DNA from: CALKJU01 sp035326425
GTDB lineage: Bacteria > Pseudomonadota > Alphaproteobacteria > Geminicoccales > Geminicoccaceae
Length of the DNA: 64,000 nucleotides
Assembly: GCA_035326425.1 (NCBI GenBank)
Contig: DAOLFG010000004.1
Location: forward strand, 76,581-140,580
Reading direction: 5' to 3'
Of this stretch, positions 43,505 through 51,549 are shown piece by piece. The position numbers and the translations under genes are program-made. Every line of letters begins with the position of its first letter. Position 1 is the first letter of the stretch. The notes under the pieces are model-generated. The model saw only the letters and a program-made list of their open reading frames with translations, searched no databases and had not been told where the DNA came from.

Positions 43505-44884
43505 ATGACCACGGCACTCGACGCCGCACTCGCGCAACTCCGCGGCCTGCTCGGCGACCGGCTAACCACCAGCGCAGCGATCCGCGAGCAGCACGGCCGC
43601 GGCGAAGGGCTGCACGCCCCCATGCCGCCGGACGCCGTGGCCTTCGCCCGCTCGACCGAGGAGGTGGCGCGCATCGTCTCGATCTGCGCCGCGCAGCGCC
43701 AGCCGGTGATCGCCTTCGCCGCCGGCACCTCGCTGGAGGGCCATGTCGCCGCCCCGCGCGGCGGCGTCTCGATCGACCTCAACGCCCTCGACCGCATCGT
43801 CGAGGTCAATGCCGACGATCTCGACTGCCGGGTCGAGGCCGGGGTCAGGCGCAAGCAGCTCAACCAGTACCTGCGCGACACCGGCCTGTTCTTCCCGATC
43901 GACCCCGGTGCCGATGCCAGCATCGGCGGCATGACGGCGACCCGTGCCTCCGGCACCAACGCGGTGCGCTACGGCACGATGCGCGAGAACGTGCTGGGGC
44001 TGACGGCGGTGCTGGCCGACGGCAGCATCGTCCGCACCGGCGGCAGGGCGCGCAAATCCTCGGCCGGCTACGACCTGACGCGCCTGCTGGTCGGATCGGA
44101 GGGCACGCTCGGCATCGTCACCGAGATCCAGCTCCGCCTGTTCGGGCAGCCGGAAGCCATTGCCGCCATCGTCTGCAGCTTCCCCGGCGTCGTGGACGCC
44201 GTCCGCGCCGTAATCGTGGCGCGCCAGGCCGAGATCCCGGTGGCGCGCATCGAGCTGCTCGACGAGGCGCAGATGCGCGGCTGCATCGCCTACGGCAAGC
44301 TGGAGGGCCAGGTCGCCGCCCCCACCCTGTTCATCGAGCTGCACGGCTCGCCGGCCTCGGTAGCCGAGCAGACCGTGCAGATGATGGAGATCGTCCGCGA
44401 CCACGGCGCCATGCGGGTGGTCAGCGCCGACACGCCGGAGGAGCGATCGCGGCTGTGGCAGGCCCGGCACGACGCCTACTACGCCGCCATCTCGCTGCGC
44501 CCGGGCTGCCGCGCCTGGCCGACCGATGTCTGCGTGCCGATCTCGCGCCTGGCCGAATGCATCGAGGAGACCACGGCGGACGTCGCGGCCGCCGGCCTCC
44601 TGGCGCCGATCGTCGGCCATGTCGGCGACGGCAACTTCCACTGCCAGTTCGTCATCGACCCCGACGACCCGGACGAGCTGCGCCGCGCCCGGGAGGTCAA
44701 CAAGCGCATGGTGCGCCGCGCCATCGCCATGGGCGGCACCTGCACCGGCGAGCACGGCGTCGGCTTCGGCAAGATCGACAGCGTCGAGGAGGAGGTGGGA
44801 CCGGCCATCGCGATGATGCGGGCGATCAAGCGCGCGCTCGACCCGCACGACATCCTCAATCCCGGCAAGATCGTCCGGCTCTGA
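43505..44884 (+). CDS. FAD-binding D-lactate dehydrogenase-type oxidoreductase
   Basis: A 459-residue flavoprotein of the GlcD/Dld group. The FAD_binding_4 core has PVIAFAAGTSLEGHV, GADASIGGMTATRASGTNAVRYG and GYDLTRLLVGSEGTLGIVTEI. The C-terminal FAD-oxidase domain has PIVGHVGDGNFHCQFVI and TCTGEHGVGFGKI. It oxidises a 2-hydroxyacid, most likely D-lactate, and hands electrons to a carrier such as cytochrome c. ATG at 43505 is chosen (GGGAGGCAGG upstream). Its stop directly abuts the stop of the convergent deacetylase-family gene. Glycolate or D-2-hydroxyglutarate are other possible substrates. Confidence 0.82.
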   Translation: MTTALDAALAQLRGLLGDRLTTSAAIREQHGRGEGLHAPMPPDAVAFARSTEEVARIVSICAAQRQPVIAFAAGTSLEGHVAAPRGGVSIDLNALDRIVEVNADDLDCRVEAGVRRKQLNQYLRDTGLFFPIDPGADASIGGMTATRASGTNAVRYGTMRENVLGLTAVLADGSIVRTGGRARKSSAGYDLTRLLVGSEGTLGIVTEIQLRLFGQPEAIAAIVCSFPGVVDAVRAVIVARQAEIPVARIELLDEAQMRGCIAYGKLEGQVAAPTLFIELHGSPASVAEQTVQMMEIVRDHGAMRVVSADTPEERSRLWQARHDAYYAAISLRPGCRAWPTDVCVPISRLAECIEETTADVAAAGLLAPIVGHVGDGNFHCQFVIDPDDPDELRRAREVNKRMVRRAIAMGGTCTGEHGVGFGKIDSVEEEVGPAIAMMRAIKRALDPHDILNPGKIVRL

Positions 44885-45793
44885 TCACCAGGCGGCGAGG
44901 TCGCGGGCGACCTCGTGCAGGATGGCGTGCCGCCGTGCCAGCGCCTCGAGGCTGGGCGCATAGCCGCCGCCCACGACGCAGGCCAGCGGCACGCCGCGCT
45001 GCCGGCAGGCTTCCATCACCATGGCCTCGCGCTCGGCGAGACCGAGGTCGCTCAGCGCCAGCCGGCCCAGCCGGTCGTCCTCGTGCGGATCGACGCCGGC
45101 ATTGAAGAAGGCGAGATCGGGCTTCAGCCTGTCCAGCAGCGCCGGCAGCGTGCAGCGCAGGAGGGCGAGGTAGTCGCGATCGCCGACGCCGACGTCGAGC
45201 GCGACGTCGAGATCGCCCTGCTGCTTGCGCGCCGGAAAGTTGGCCCGGCAATGCACGGAGAAGGTGAAGACACGGCGATCGCCGGCGAAGATCGCGGCGG
45301 TGCCATCCCCCTGGTGCACGTCGAGGTCGATGACCAGCACGCGGCCGACGCTGCCTTCCGCCAGCAGCACCGAGGACGCCACGGCGACATCGTTGAACAC
45401 GCAAAAGCCGGTGCCGGCATCGGCGAAGGCGTGATGGCTGCCGCCGGCGGTGTTGCAGGCCAGCCCGTGCTCCAGGGCGAGGCGGGCGGCCAGCAGCGTG
45501 CCGGCGGTGGCCGCCCGGCTGCGCAGCGCCAGCTGCGGGCTCATCGGCAGGCCGAGCCGCCGCTCCGCCTCGGCCGACATCCGCTGCTCCATCACCGCCG
45601 TCACATGCGCCGGCGAATGGGCGAGCTCGAGCCAGGCGCGCGGCGCCGGCTCGGGCACCACGACGCGATCGGCCTCCGCCAGGCCGGCCCGGCGCAGATG
45701 TGCCATCAGCGCGGCGAACTTGCCCATCGGAAACCGGTGCTCGGCCGGCAGCGGCACGGTGTAGGCCGGGTGATGGACGAGATGGGGGCGCAC
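44885..45793 (-). CDS. Histone deacetylase family protein (acetylpolyamine/amidohydrolase type)
   Basis: A 302-residue zinc hydrolase of the arginase/HDAC fold. GGSHHAFADAGTGFCVFNDVAVA carries the His-His pair and FNDVA, VLVIDLDVHQGDGTAAIF the zinc Asp/His set, and FFNAGVDPHEDDRLGRL the second zinc Asp. The bacterial members deacetylate acetylated small molecules or proteins such as acetylpolyamines or acetyl-CoA synthetase. The start is a GTG at 45793, where homology begins (RPHLVHHPAY). It is divergent from rfbG, sharing the 142-base intergenic region with two palindromes. Confidence 0.8.
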   Translation of the reverse strand: MRPHLVHHPAYTVPLPAEHRFPMGKFAALMAHLRRAGLAEADRVVVPEPAPRAWLELAHSPAHVTAVMEQRMSAEAERRLGLPMSPQLALRSRAATAGTLLAARLALEHGLACNTAGGSHHAFADAGTGFCVFNDVAVASSVLLAEGSVGRVLVIDLDVHQGDGTAAIFAGDRRVFTFSVHCRANFPARKQQGDLDVALDVGVGDRDYLALLRCTLPALLDRLKPDLAFFNAGVDPHEDDRLGRLALSDLGLAEREAMVMEACRQRGVPLACVVGGGYAPSLEALARRHAILHEVARDLAAW

Positions 45794-45849
45794 GGCGGCG
45801 GCTCGTAGCAGAGGCGGGCCTCGCCTGCCAGTTTTCGCGTGACACGCGA

Positions 45850-45867
45850 TTTTACATCGATGTAAAA
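45850..45867. promoter_or_regulatory. Perfect 18-bp palindromic operator upstream of rfbG
   Basis: TTTTACATCGATGTAAAA is a perfect palindrome with a central CG, the style of LacI- or GntR-family operators. It lies in the divergent gap between the HDAC-like gene and rfbG, 69 bases before the rfbG ATG. TTTACA (45851-45856) and TATGGT (45872-45877) could be weak -35 and -10 elements with a short 15-base spacer, which the operator would overlap. Confidence 0.65.
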
Positions 45868-45878
45868 ACCATATGGTT
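45867..45878. promoter_or_regulatory. Second palindrome AACCATATGGTT abutting the first
   Basis: AACCATATGGTT is a perfect 12-bp palindrome that shares its first base with the 18-bp palindrome. Its right half continues TATGGTTGA, a motif seen again before two other glycan genes. It may bind a second regulator or cover the -10 region of rfbG. Confidence 0.5.
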
Positions 45879-45935
45879 GATCGTCCTCCAGTTCGCCCCG
45901 GCGAACCTCGATCCACCGTCGCGCGCGAGGGACGC

Positions 45936-47045
45936 ATGCCGATCGATGCCGCCTTCTGGCGCGGGCGCCGCGTGCTCGTCACCGGCTGCACCGGCTTCAA
46001 GGGCTCATGGCTGACCGCTTGGCTGAGCCGGCTGGGGGCCCGGGTCTGGGGTTGCGGCCTCGACCCCGCGACCGAGCCCGCGCTGTTCGATCTCGCCGGC
46101 ATCGCCGGGCTGGTCGAGCGGCTCCCCTGCGACATCCGCGATGCCGCCGCCGTGCGGGGCCTGGTGGCGCGGGCGGCCCCGGAAGTGGTCTTCCATCTCG
46201 CTGCCCAGCCGCTGGTGCTGGAGAGCCTGCGCGATCCGCTGCGCACGCTCGCCACCAATGCCATGGGCACCGCGCATCTGCTCGAGGCCGTGCGGGCGTT
46301 CGGCAACGTCCGCGCCGTCATCGTGGTGACGAGCGACAAGTGCTACCGCGACACCCGGCTGCCCTGCGCCGAGGACGATCCGCTCGGCGGCTGCGATCCC
46401 TACAGCGCCAGCAAGGCGGCGGCCGAGATCGTGGTCGCCGCCTGGCGGCACAGCTTCCTGCGCGCCGAGCTCGGCACGGGAGTGGGAGTGGCGACGGCGC
46501 GCGCCGGCAATGTCGTCGGCGGCGGCGACTTCAACGCCGACCGGCTGCTGCCCGACCTGGTTCGCGCCGCCCATGCCGGCCGGCCGGCGGTGCTGCGCCA
46601 TCCCCATGCCATCCGGCCCTGGCAGCATGTGCTCGACGCGCTCCACGGCTACCTGTCGCTGGCACAGGCCCTGCACGACCGGCCGGCGCAGTTCGCCACG
46701 AGCTGGAACTTCGGCCCATCGGCCGACGATGCCTGGACCGTGGCGGAGGTGGCGGCATTCGCGCTGCGCCAGCTCGGCTACGGCAGCTGCGAGGTCCGCG
46801 AGCAGCCCTATCTGCACGAGACCGCCTTCCTCAGGCTGTCGTCGTCGCGGGCGCGCCAGCGCCTGGGCTGGCGCCCGATGCTCGATATCGAGCGCACCAT
46901 CGCCTGGACCGTCGAGGGCTACAGGGCCCTGCTCAACGGCGGCGGCCGCGGCTGGATGGAGGAGCAGATCGACAGCTATCCGGGCGCGGCCGGGCCGACG
47001 CTCCCGGCGGTGCTGCCCGCCGCCGCCGAGGCCGCCCATGTCTAG
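45936..47045 (+). CDS. rfbG: CDP-glucose 4,6-dehydratase
   Basis: A 369-residue extended SDR enzyme that converts CDP-glucose to CDP-4-keto-6-deoxyglucose. The NAD motif is VLVTGCTGFKGSWLTAWL, and TGFKGSWL is characteristic of RfbG/DdhB. The catalytic site is in DPYSASKAAAEIVV, and ARAGNVVGGGDFNADRLLPDLV is a family signature. ATG at 45936 is chosen over an upstream start because GAGGGA lies just before it and homology begins here. It overlaps rfbF by eight bases and opens the third glycan operon. Confidence 0.9.
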   Translation: MPIDAAFWRGRRVLVTGCTGFKGSWLTAWLSRLGARVWGCGLDPATEPALFDLAGIAGLVERLPCDIRDAAAVRGLVARAAPEVVFHLAAQPLVLESLRDPLRTLATNAMGTAHLLEAVRAFGNVRAVIVVTSDKCYRDTRLPCAEDDPLGGCDPYSASKAAAEIVVAAWRHSFLRAELGTGVGVATARAGNVVGGGDFNADRLLPDLVRAAHAGRPAVLRHPHAIRPWQHVLDALHGYLSLAQALHDRPAQFATSWNFGPSADDAWTVAEVAAFALRQLGYGSCEVREQPYLHETAFLRLSSSRARQRLGWRPMLDIERTIAWTVEGYRALLNGGGRGWMEEQIDSYPGAAGPTLPAVLPAAAEAAHV

Positions 47046-47832
47046 GCCAGTCGACATCCCGGTCTTCGTGCTGTGCGGCGGCCTCGGCACCCGCCTCGGC
47101 GACGTCACCCGCACGCAGCCCAAGCCGATGATCGAGATCGGCGGCCGGCCGATGCTGACCCATGTCATGGACTGCTACGACCGCGCCGGCTTTCGCCGCT
47201 TCGTGCTCTGCGCCGGCTACCGCGCCGACGTGATCAGCAGCTATTTCCTCAACTTCGCCAGCCTCAACTCCGACTTCACGGTCGACCTGCGCGGCCGGCA
47301 GGTGGCCTACCACCAGACCGGCTACACGCCCGACTGGGAGGTCACCGTCGCCCATACCGGCGCCAAGGCCATGACCGGTGCCCGCATCGCCCGGGCGGCG
47401 GCGCGCCATCTCGGCGACGCCCAGCACTTCGCCGTCACCTATGGCGACGGCCTCACCGACGCCGATCTCGGCGAGGAGCTGGAGTTCCATCTCGCGCACG
47501 ACCGCCTGGGCACGGTGCTGGCGGTCAACTCGCCCTCGCCGTTCGGCCGTCTCGAGCTGCACGAGGACGGTGCGGCGGCCTTCGTCGAGAAGCCGGTCCG
47601 GCCGGACGAGTGGGTGAACGGCGGCTTCTTCATCTTCCGGCGCGCCTTCCTCGACTACCTGTCCGCCGACGAGGGCTGCGTGCTCGAGCGCGACGCCCTG
47701 CCCCGCCTCGCCCGTGACGGGCAGCTGATGATGCATCGCTGGCAAGGCTTCTGGTCCTGCGTCGACACCGTGCCGGACCAGCAACGCCTTTCGGGCCTGT
47801 GGGAGGAGGGAGCGGCACCGTGGAAATGTTGA
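47038..47832 (+). CDS. rfbF: Glucose-1-phosphate cytidylyltransferase
   Basis: A 264-residue nucleotidyltransferase that makes CDP-glucose from CTP and glucose 1-phosphate. FVLCGGLGTRLGDVTRTQPKPMIEIGG is the signature N-terminus, with the activating LGTRL and PKPM. Further RfbF landmarks are GYRADVISSYFLNFASLNSDFTVDL, VTYGDGLTDADL and EWVNGGFFIFRRAFLDYL. It works directly before rfbG in the pathway. Its 3' end overlaps the epimerase gene. Confidence 0.92.
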   Translation: MSRPVDIPVFVLCGGLGTRLGDVTRTQPKPMIEIGGRPMLTHVMDCYDRAGFRRFVLCAGYRADVISSYFLNFASLNSDFTVDLRGRQVAYHQTGYTPDWEVTVAHTGAKAMTGARIARAAARHLGDAQHFAVTYGDGLTDADLGEELEFHLAHDRLGTVLAVNSPSPFGRLELHEDGAAAFVEKPVRPDEWVNGGFFIFRRAFLDYLSADEGCVLERDALPRLARDGQLMMHRWQGFWSCVDTVPDQQRLSGLWEEGAAPWKC

Positions 47833-48392
47833 AGCCGCGGCATTTCGAGGTCCTGGCGCGGCCCATGCCGGGCGTCGTGCTGCTGGAAGGCCAGCCCCGC
47901 CGCGACGAGCGCGGCCTCTTCACCCGCTGCTTCTGCCGGCAGGAGCTGCGCGCCATCGGCATCGACCGCGAGGTCGAGCAGGCCAACATGTCGCTCAGCG
48001 CCAGCCGCGGCACGCTGCGCGGCCTGCACTACCAGATCGGCATCGCCGCCGAGACCAAGATCGTCTCCTGCCTGCAGGGCGCGCTCTGGGACGTGGTGCT
48101 CGACCTGCGCTCGGGCTCCCCGACCTTCGGCCGGCATTTCGCCGCCGAGCTCTCGCCCGCCAACCGCCGCGCCATGGTGGTGCCCGAGGGCTGTGCCCAC
48201 GGCTTCCTCACCCTCACCGACGAGGCCCTGGCCTTCTACCTCGTCTCCAGCGCCTACGACCCGCTGCGCGAGCGCGGCGTCCGCTGGGACGACCCGGCCT
48301 TCGAGATCGCCTGGCCGTTCCCGCCGATGGTGGTCTCGCCGCGCGACCGGACCCATCCCGACTTCGATCCGGGCTGGCACCTCGCCGCCTGA
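47820..48392 (+). CDS. RmlC-type sugar-nucleotide 3,5-epimerase family protein
   Basis: A 190-residue cupin epimerase related to dTDP-4-dehydrorhamnose 3,5-epimerase. DERGLFTRCFCRQELRAIGI, NMSLSASRGTLRGLHYQ (with the catalytic His) and VVLDLRSGSPTFGRHFAAEL are diagnostic, as is VPEGCAHGFLTL. The substrate here is likely the CDP-4-keto-6-deoxyglucose made by rfbG. The GTG at 47820 is chosen because GGAGGAGGGAG lies eight bases upstream; an ATG two codons later is the alternative. It overlaps rfbF by 13 bases and the next gene by one. Confidence 0.82.
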   Translation: MEMLKPRHFEVLARPMPGVVLLEGQPRRDERGLFTRCFCRQELRAIGIDREVEQANMSLSASRGTLRGLHYQIGIAAETKIVSCLQGALWDVVLDLRSGSPTFGRHFAAELSPANRRAMVVPEGCAHGFLTLTDEALAFYLVSSAYDPLRERGVRWDDPAFEIAWPFPPMVVSPRDRTHPDFDPGWHLAA

Positions 48393-49339
48393 TGCGCGTC
48401 CTGCTGACCGGCGTCGGCTCGTTCACCGGCTGCTGGTTCGCGACCGCCCTCGCCGAAGCCGGGGCCGATGTCGTCGGCACCTGCCGCGCTTCCCTCGACT
48501 CCTATGACGGCCTGTCCCGCCGCCGGCTCGACACGGTGCTGGCCGCCGGCTGCCGGCTGGTCGAGGGCACGGCCTTCGGCGACGCGGCGTTCGTCGCCGC
48601 CATCGCGTCGCATGGTCCGTTCGACCTGCTCTGCCACCATGGCGCCGAGGTCGGCGACCTGCGGCGTCCCGGCTACGACCCGGTCGCGGCCCTGGCGTCC
48701 AACACCCTGAACGCCGATACCGTCATGCGCCGGCTGGCCGCCGCCGGCGGCAGGGGGCTGGTCGTCACCGGCAGCGTGTTCGAGGCCGACGAGGGCGGCG
48801 GCGAGGGCCCGCCCGTCAACGCCTATGGCCTCGCCAAGACCCTCACCTGGCACATGCTGCGCTTCCATGCCGCCGGTGCCGGCCTCGCGGTCGGCCGCTT
48901 CGTCGTCCCCCACCCCTTCGGGCCGCTGGAGAAGCCCGGCTTCACCAGCGGCCTCGTCCGCTCCTGGCTCGCCGGCCGTGAAGGCATCGTCCGCCGGCCC
49001 GAGCTGGTCCGCGACTTCGTGCCCGTCGACCTGCTGGCGAGGGCCTTCGCCGATTTCTGCCGCCGGCTCCTGGGCCATGGCGGATCCGCGCGCGCGGCGC
49101 CGACGGGCCATGTCGGCGGCCTCGGCGAGCTAGCGCTGATGTTCTCCTACGAGTTGGGTTCGCGTCTCGGCCGGCGATGCGCTGTGGCGATCCGTCCCGA
49201 TCCCGCTCTTTCGGGCGAGCCGCCCAGGCGAATCAATTCCGGCCGCAGCGTCCTGTCCGACCCCAGCGATGTCGCGCGCTCGTGGGACCGCTACGCGGCT
49301 CATCATATATCCGGCGATTCGAGTTCAATTTATGGTTGA
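48392..49339 (+). CDS. NAD-dependent epimerase/reductase (extended SDR, likely CDP-4-keto-sugar reductase)
   Basis: A 315-residue extended SDR. The dinucleotide motif is MRVLLTGVGSFTGCWFATAL, the catalytic Tyr/Lys lie in VNAYGLAKTLTW, and VGRFVVPHPFGPLEKPG and ELVRDFVPVDLLARAF are typical substrate-domain features. The position after rfbF, rfbG and an epimerase suggests that it reduces the C4 keto group to finish a CDP-6-deoxyhexose. It starts at an ATG overlapping the previous TGA. Its last codons run through a locally AT-rich stretch that contains a motif shared with the first glycan locus. Confidence 0.75.
   Translation: MRVLLTGVGSFTGCWFATALAEAGADVVGTCRASLDSYDGLSRRRLDTVLAAGCRLVEGTAFGDAAFVAAIASHGPFDLLCHHGAEVGDLRRPGYDPVAALASNTLNADTVMRRLAAAGGRGLVVTGSVFEADEGGGEGPPVNAYGLAKTLTWHMLRFHAAGAGLAVGRFVVPHPFGPLEKPGFTSGLVRSWLAGREGIVRRPELVRDFVPVDLLARAFADFCRRLLGHGGSARAAPTGHVGGLGELALMFSYELGSRLGRRCAVAIRPDPALSGEPPRRINSGRSVLSDPSDVARSWDRYAAHHISGDSSSIYG
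49324..49339 (+). repeat. 16-base motif shared with the 8.3 kb promoter region
   Basis: TTCAATTTATGGTTGA here is identical to the minus strand of 8304-8319, and the five bases before both are nearly the same (CGAGT). It spans the last codons and stop of the reductase gene, upstream of the GT2 gene. TATGGTTGA also recurs at 45872-45880 and 49393-49401. Confidence 0.5.
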
Positions 49340-49384
49340 TGACGGTCGGCCCGCCTGTCAGATTGCGCGAGCGGATGGGCGAAT

Positions 49385-50344
49385 ATGGCACCTATGGTTG
49401 AGTCTGCTCCCGTCAACGAGATCGGCGTCGTCGTGGTCACGCACGCGGCGAGACACCACCTGCCGCACTGCCTGCCCCCGCTCCTGAGCTCGCCGCTCCG
49501 GCCCCGCGTGCTGGTGGTCAACTCCTCCTCCGACGACGGCACGGTCGAGCTCGCCTGCGAGATGGGGGCCGAGACCCTGGTGGTGCCGCGCCGCCACTTC
49601 AACCACGGCCTCACCCGCGAGCTGGCGCGACGGCATCTCGGCACCCGCATCGTGGTGATGCTCACCCCCGACGCCTATGCCGACGACATCGACTTCCTCG
49701 CCCGGCTGACCCTGCCGATCCGCGCCGACCGGGCGGTCGTCGCCTATGGCCGGCAGGTGCCGCGCGACGGTGCCGGGCTGGTCGAGCGGGTCGGCCGCGC
49801 CTTCAACTACCCGGCCGAGTCCCAGCTGCGCTCGCTGGTCGATTGGCCGACCTACGGCAGCTACACCCATTTCTGCTCCAACGCCTGCGCGGCCTGGCTG
49901 AACGCCGCCCTCGACAGCATCGGTGGCTTCCGCGCCACGCTGGTGAGCGAGGAGACCATCGCCGTCGCCGAGCTGCTGGGCCGCGGCGGCCGAATCGCCT
50001 ACGTCGCCGACGCCGTCGTGCGGCATTCGCACGACTACCGGGTCGTCGACGAGCTGCGCCGGCATTTCGACGTCGGCTGGACGCGCGCCCACTTCCGCGA
50101 GCTGCTGCTCGCCCGCGAGCCCGACGAGACCCGCGGCCGCGCCTTCGTCGCCGAGCTGGTGCGCACCGTGATGCGCGAGCAGCCGGCCCTGCTGCCCAAG
50201 GCGCTGGCCAGCCTCGTCGCCCGTCTGCTCGGCTACCGGCTGGGCCTCGTCGGCGACCGGCTGCCGCTGGCGCTGGCGCGCCGGCTCAGCGGCCAGGACT
50301 ATTTCTGGAGCTCGTCGGCCTTCACCGACGGCGCGGCGGCCTGA
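49385..50344 (+). CDS. GT2 family glycosyltransferase (rhamnosyltransferase-like)
   Basis: A 319-residue GT-A enzyme. The N-terminus EIGVVVVTHAARHHLPHCLPPLL leads to VLVVNSSSDDGTVELA, and RRHFNHGLTRELARRHLGTRIVVMLTPDAYA replaces the DXD region in the way typical of rhamnosyltransferases. GGFRATLVSEETIAVAELLGRGGRIAYV is the acceptor-side ED/ET motif. The substrate is expected to be the deoxyhexose made by the upstream genes. ATG at 49385 is 45 bases after the reductase stop. Confidence 0.82.
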   Translation: MAPMVESAPVNEIGVVVVTHAARHHLPHCLPPLLSSPLRPRVLVVNSSSDDGTVELACEMGAETLVVPRRHFNHGLTRELARRHLGTRIVVMLTPDAYADDIDFLARLTLPIRADRAVVAYGRQVPRDGAGLVERVGRAFNYPAESQLRSLVDWPTYGSYTHFCSNACAAWLNAALDSIGGFRATLVSEETIAVAELLGRGGRIAYVADAVVRHSHDYRVVDELRRHFDVGWTRAHFRELLLAREPDETRGRAFVAELVRTVMREQPALLPKALASLVARLLGYRLGLVGDRLPLALARRLSGQDYFWSSSAFTDGAAA

Positions 50345-50348
50345 GCCG

Positions 50349-51473
50349 GTGCGGATCGCTCTGCTGACCAACAACCGGCTTCCCGCCCGCGAGGGCATCG
50401 GCCGGCACGTCACGGAGATCGGCCGGCGCCTGCAGTCCCGAGGCCATGAGGTCATCGTGCTGGCGCGCGGCGATCGGCTCGCCGGCTGGCTGGATGCCGC
50501 CGTCGACGGGTTGCACGTCCGCCACTATCCGCACGTCCCGCTGAAGCCGCTGCACCACGCCATCGACCGCCTGCCGCTTCAGCGCTGGCTCGACGCCGGC
50601 GCCGACGGCGCCGACCTGATCCACATCCACCTGCCGCTGTTCCCGCCGCTGCGCAGCCGCCAGCCGCGCGTCGTCACCGTCCATACGCCCATGCTGGCCG
50701 ACACCGCCGCGGTCCCCGAGCCCGGCCTGCATCCGAAGCTGGCGCGGCTGAACGCCCGGCTCTTCAGCCGGGGCTACGAGCAGTGGCATCTCGACCATGC
50801 CGTGCGCGTGCTGGCGGTATCGGCCCAGGTCCGCCGCGAGATCGAGTCCGCCTACCGCGTCCACCCCGGTGCCGTGGAGGTCGTCGAGAACGGCGTCGAC
50901 GCCGACTACTTCGCCTTCGCGCCCATGGCGGGCCGCGGCCGGGACATCCTGTTCGCCGGTCGCCTGTCCTACCGCAAGGGTCTCGACCGGCTCGTCGAGG
51001 CGTTCGCCGGGCTGGGCGGCGAGCACCGGCTGGTGCTGGCCGGCGAGGGCCCGCTCGAGCCGCAGCTGCGGCGCAAGGCGCGGAGCCTCGGCATCGACGA
51101 CCGCTGCGAGTTCGCGGGCTTCCTCGGCCGCGGAGCCCTGCGCGACCGCCTGCAGCGCGCCGCCCTGTTCGTCAGCCCCAGCGAGTACGAGGGGTTTCCG
51201 CTGACCCTGCTGGAGGCGATGGCGGCCGGCGCGCCGGTCGTGACGACCCGCACGGGCCCGCTCGCCGCCGATCCGGCCGCCATGCCGGTGATAGCCGTCG
51301 ATTCCACGGCCGAGGGCCTCGCCGCCGGTATCGAGACCATCCTGGCCGACCCGGCCGCCGCCGGATCGCTGGCCAGGGCCGGCCGCCGGCTGATCGACGA
51401 GCGCTACGCCTGGAGCCGCGTCGTCGACCAGCTGGAGGCCGTCTATCGCCAGCCCGAGAGGCTGGCGGCGTGA
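50349..51473 (+). CDS. GT4 family glycosyltransferase
   Basis: A 374-residue GT-B enzyme. RIALLTNNRLPAREGIGRHVTEIGRRL opens the acceptor domain, and the donor domain has ILFAGRLSYRKGLDRLVEAFAGL and PSEYEGFPLTLLEAMAAGAPVVTTRTGPLA, with the EX7E motif. The start is a GTG four bases after the GT2 stop. A typical polysaccharide glycosyltransferase of unknown specificity. Confidence 0.82.
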   Translation: MRIALLTNNRLPAREGIGRHVTEIGRRLQSRGHEVIVLARGDRLAGWLDAAVDGLHVRHYPHVPLKPLHHAIDRLPLQRWLDAGADGADLIHIHLPLFPPLRSRQPRVVTVHTPMLADTAAVPEPGLHPKLARLNARLFSRGYEQWHLDHAVRVLAVSAQVRREIESAYRVHPGAVEVVENGVDADYFAFAPMAGRGRDILFAGRLSYRKGLDRLVEAFAGLGGEHRLVLAGEGPLEPQLRRKARSLGIDDRCEFAGFLGRGALRDRLQRAALFVSPSEYEGFPLTLLEAMAAGAPVVTTRTGPLAADPAAMPVIAVDSTAEGLAAGIETILADPAAAGSLARAGRRLIDERYAWSRVVDQLEAVYRQPERLAA

Positions 51474-51502
51474 GGCCGCCCCCGCCCTCCTTCCGTCACC
51501 CG

Positions 51503-51518
51503 CGCCGGCGCGCCGGCG
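51503..51518. repeat. GC-only 16-bp palindrome between glycan genes
   Basis: CGCCGGCGCGCCGGCG is a perfect palindrome in the 76-base gap between the GT4 gene and the kinase-like gene. It could form a small hairpin or reflect the high GC of the genome. No T-run follows. Confidence 0.3.
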
Positions 51519-51549
51519 GCCTTCCACTCCTGCCGACAGCGAGGCTGCC

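Noticed and set aside
45936..49339. A 3,6-dideoxyhexose (abequose/paratose) pathway
   Set aside because: The required RfbH/DdhC dehydrase is absent from the locus, so a 6-deoxyhexose product fits better.
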